From Pullichristensenella excrementipullorum (GTDB lineage Bacteria > Bacillota > Clostridia > Christensenellales > Aristaeellaceae), in contig DVOU01000066.1 in the NCBI GenBank assembly GCA_018713365.1, positions 1 to 64,000 of the forward strand: 64,000 bases of DNA. The letters are read 5' to 3'. Below the pieces are notes generated by a model. It did no database searches, had not been told where the DNA came from, and saw nothing but the letters and a program-made list of their open reading frames with translations. Shown in pieces: positions 63,540 through 64,000 of this stretch (positions are counted from its first letter, which is position 1; every line of letters begins with the position of its first letter). A program made the position numbers and the translations under genes.

Positions 63540-64000
63540 AGGTCATCCTGATCGGCTACGGTCGCATGGGAAAGATGATCGAGGAACTGCTCGCTGCGCG
63601 CGGCGATGTGGAAATCCTCGGCGCGGTCTCGCCCGGGCTGTACGAAAGCCCATGGGACGTGCCCGGCAAGCCCGACGCCCTCATCGACTTTTCCTACCCC
63701 GGCAACCTCGAAACCACGCTCGCGCGCGCGGAGGACGCCGCCTCCGCCGTCATCCTCGGCACCACCGGCCTGACTGCGGAACAGGTGGAGCGCGTCCGCG
63801 CGGCGGCAAAGCGCGTGCCGGTGGTCTTTGACGCCAACTTTTCCCTCGGCGTGGCCGTGCTGCGCAAGGCGCTTGCGCAGGTGGGGCCGCTGCTGCTGAA
63901 GTGCGGCTTCGACGCCGAGATCGTCGAGACGCATCATAACCGCAAGGCGGACGCCCCCAGCGGCACGGCCAAGGCGCTTCTGCGCGCCATCGACCCCGCG
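63536..64000 (+). CDS. dapB: 4-hydroxy-tetrahydrodipicolinate reductase, 3' end cut off
   Basis: Reduces the DapA product using NAD(P)H. The first 155 codons are in the window: nucleotide-binding IGYGRMGKMIEELL, ILGTTGLT, and the catalytic ETHHNRKADAPSGTA motif near residue 130. The ATG overlaps the dapA stop (ATGA), so the pair is coupled. The N-terminal region lacks the longer insertion of E. coli DapB, like other Firmicutes forms. It runs off the right edge. Confidence 0.95.
   Translation, partial: MKVILIGYGRMGKMIEELLAARGDVEILGAVSPGLYESPWDVPGKPDALIDFSYPGNLETTLARAEDAASAVILGTTGLTAEQVERVRAAAKRVPVVFDANFSLGVAVLRKALAQVGPLLLKCGFDAEIVETHHNRKADAPSGTAKALLRAIDPA

Overview
The window looks like one continuous stretch of chromosome from a GC-rich member of the Clostridia (Firmicutes). 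Several Firmicutes hallmarks support this: the dnaG-rpoD-trmK-nif3 block, the rplU-prp-rpmA block in which L27 carries an N-terminal extension with its cutting protease, a bacterial class A RNase P RNA, a YprA/MrfA-type helicase, a UPF0210 plus ACT pair, AzlCD, and a YesMN-type two-component system. GC is high throughout and ribosome sites are mostly GGAGG-like. Placement near the Christensenellales is inference. I see no prophage, insertion sequence, CRISPR array, rRNA or tRNA.

Left part (1-8700): an MFS transporter diverges from two MATE efflux genes. Next comes an unknown 228-residue protein whose stop codon lies inside an intrinsic terminator. A leader-like element follows, with a perfect 17-bp inverted repeat around a 26-codon ORF, and then a membrane HD-GYP (cyclic-di-GMP phosphodiesterase family) gene overlapping a DUF5317 gene. 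This locus is the best candidate for something undescribed. A short aspartokinase on the minus strand closes the region.

Core information block (9000-21900): DNA primase, primary sigma factor, TrmK, Nif3-like protein, a coiled-coil zinc-ribbon protein, RNase P RNA, L21-Prp-L27, an OGG-type glycosylase, a DUF554 membrane protein, a short QueG-like iron-sulfur protein, L-serine dehydratase, S2, EF-Ts and UMP kinase.

Accessory metabolism and transport (22000-37000): a tightly overlapping Crp/unknown/NUDIX/GNAT operon; GrpB with two tandem DUF2812 membrane paralogues; AzlCD; a complete sugar-type ABC importer (ATPase, two permeases, binding protein); and a cell-surface polysaccharide group (GtrA, FAD oxidoreductase, GT-C glycosyltransferase).

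Sensing and housekeeping (37000-54800): a sugar-binding lipoprotein overlaps a YesN-like regulator and a YesM-like kinase, forming a probable three-component sugar sensor whose binding protein resembles the ABC importer's. UPF0210/ACT, two zinc-ribbon proteins, a cysteine desulfurase with ThiI (tRNA thiolation), MrfA helicase, an OmpR-type two-component pair beside a secreted protein of unknown function, and a glycosylase/DUF1848 pair follow.

Right part (54900-64000): DUF4230 protein with a 33-residue membrane peptide, oligoendopeptidase F, a calcium-type P-ATPase, ornithine carbamoyltransferase and an M20 amidohydrolase on the minus strand. Divergent from these is the lysine/diaminopimelate pair dapA-dapB, with dapB cut by the window edge.
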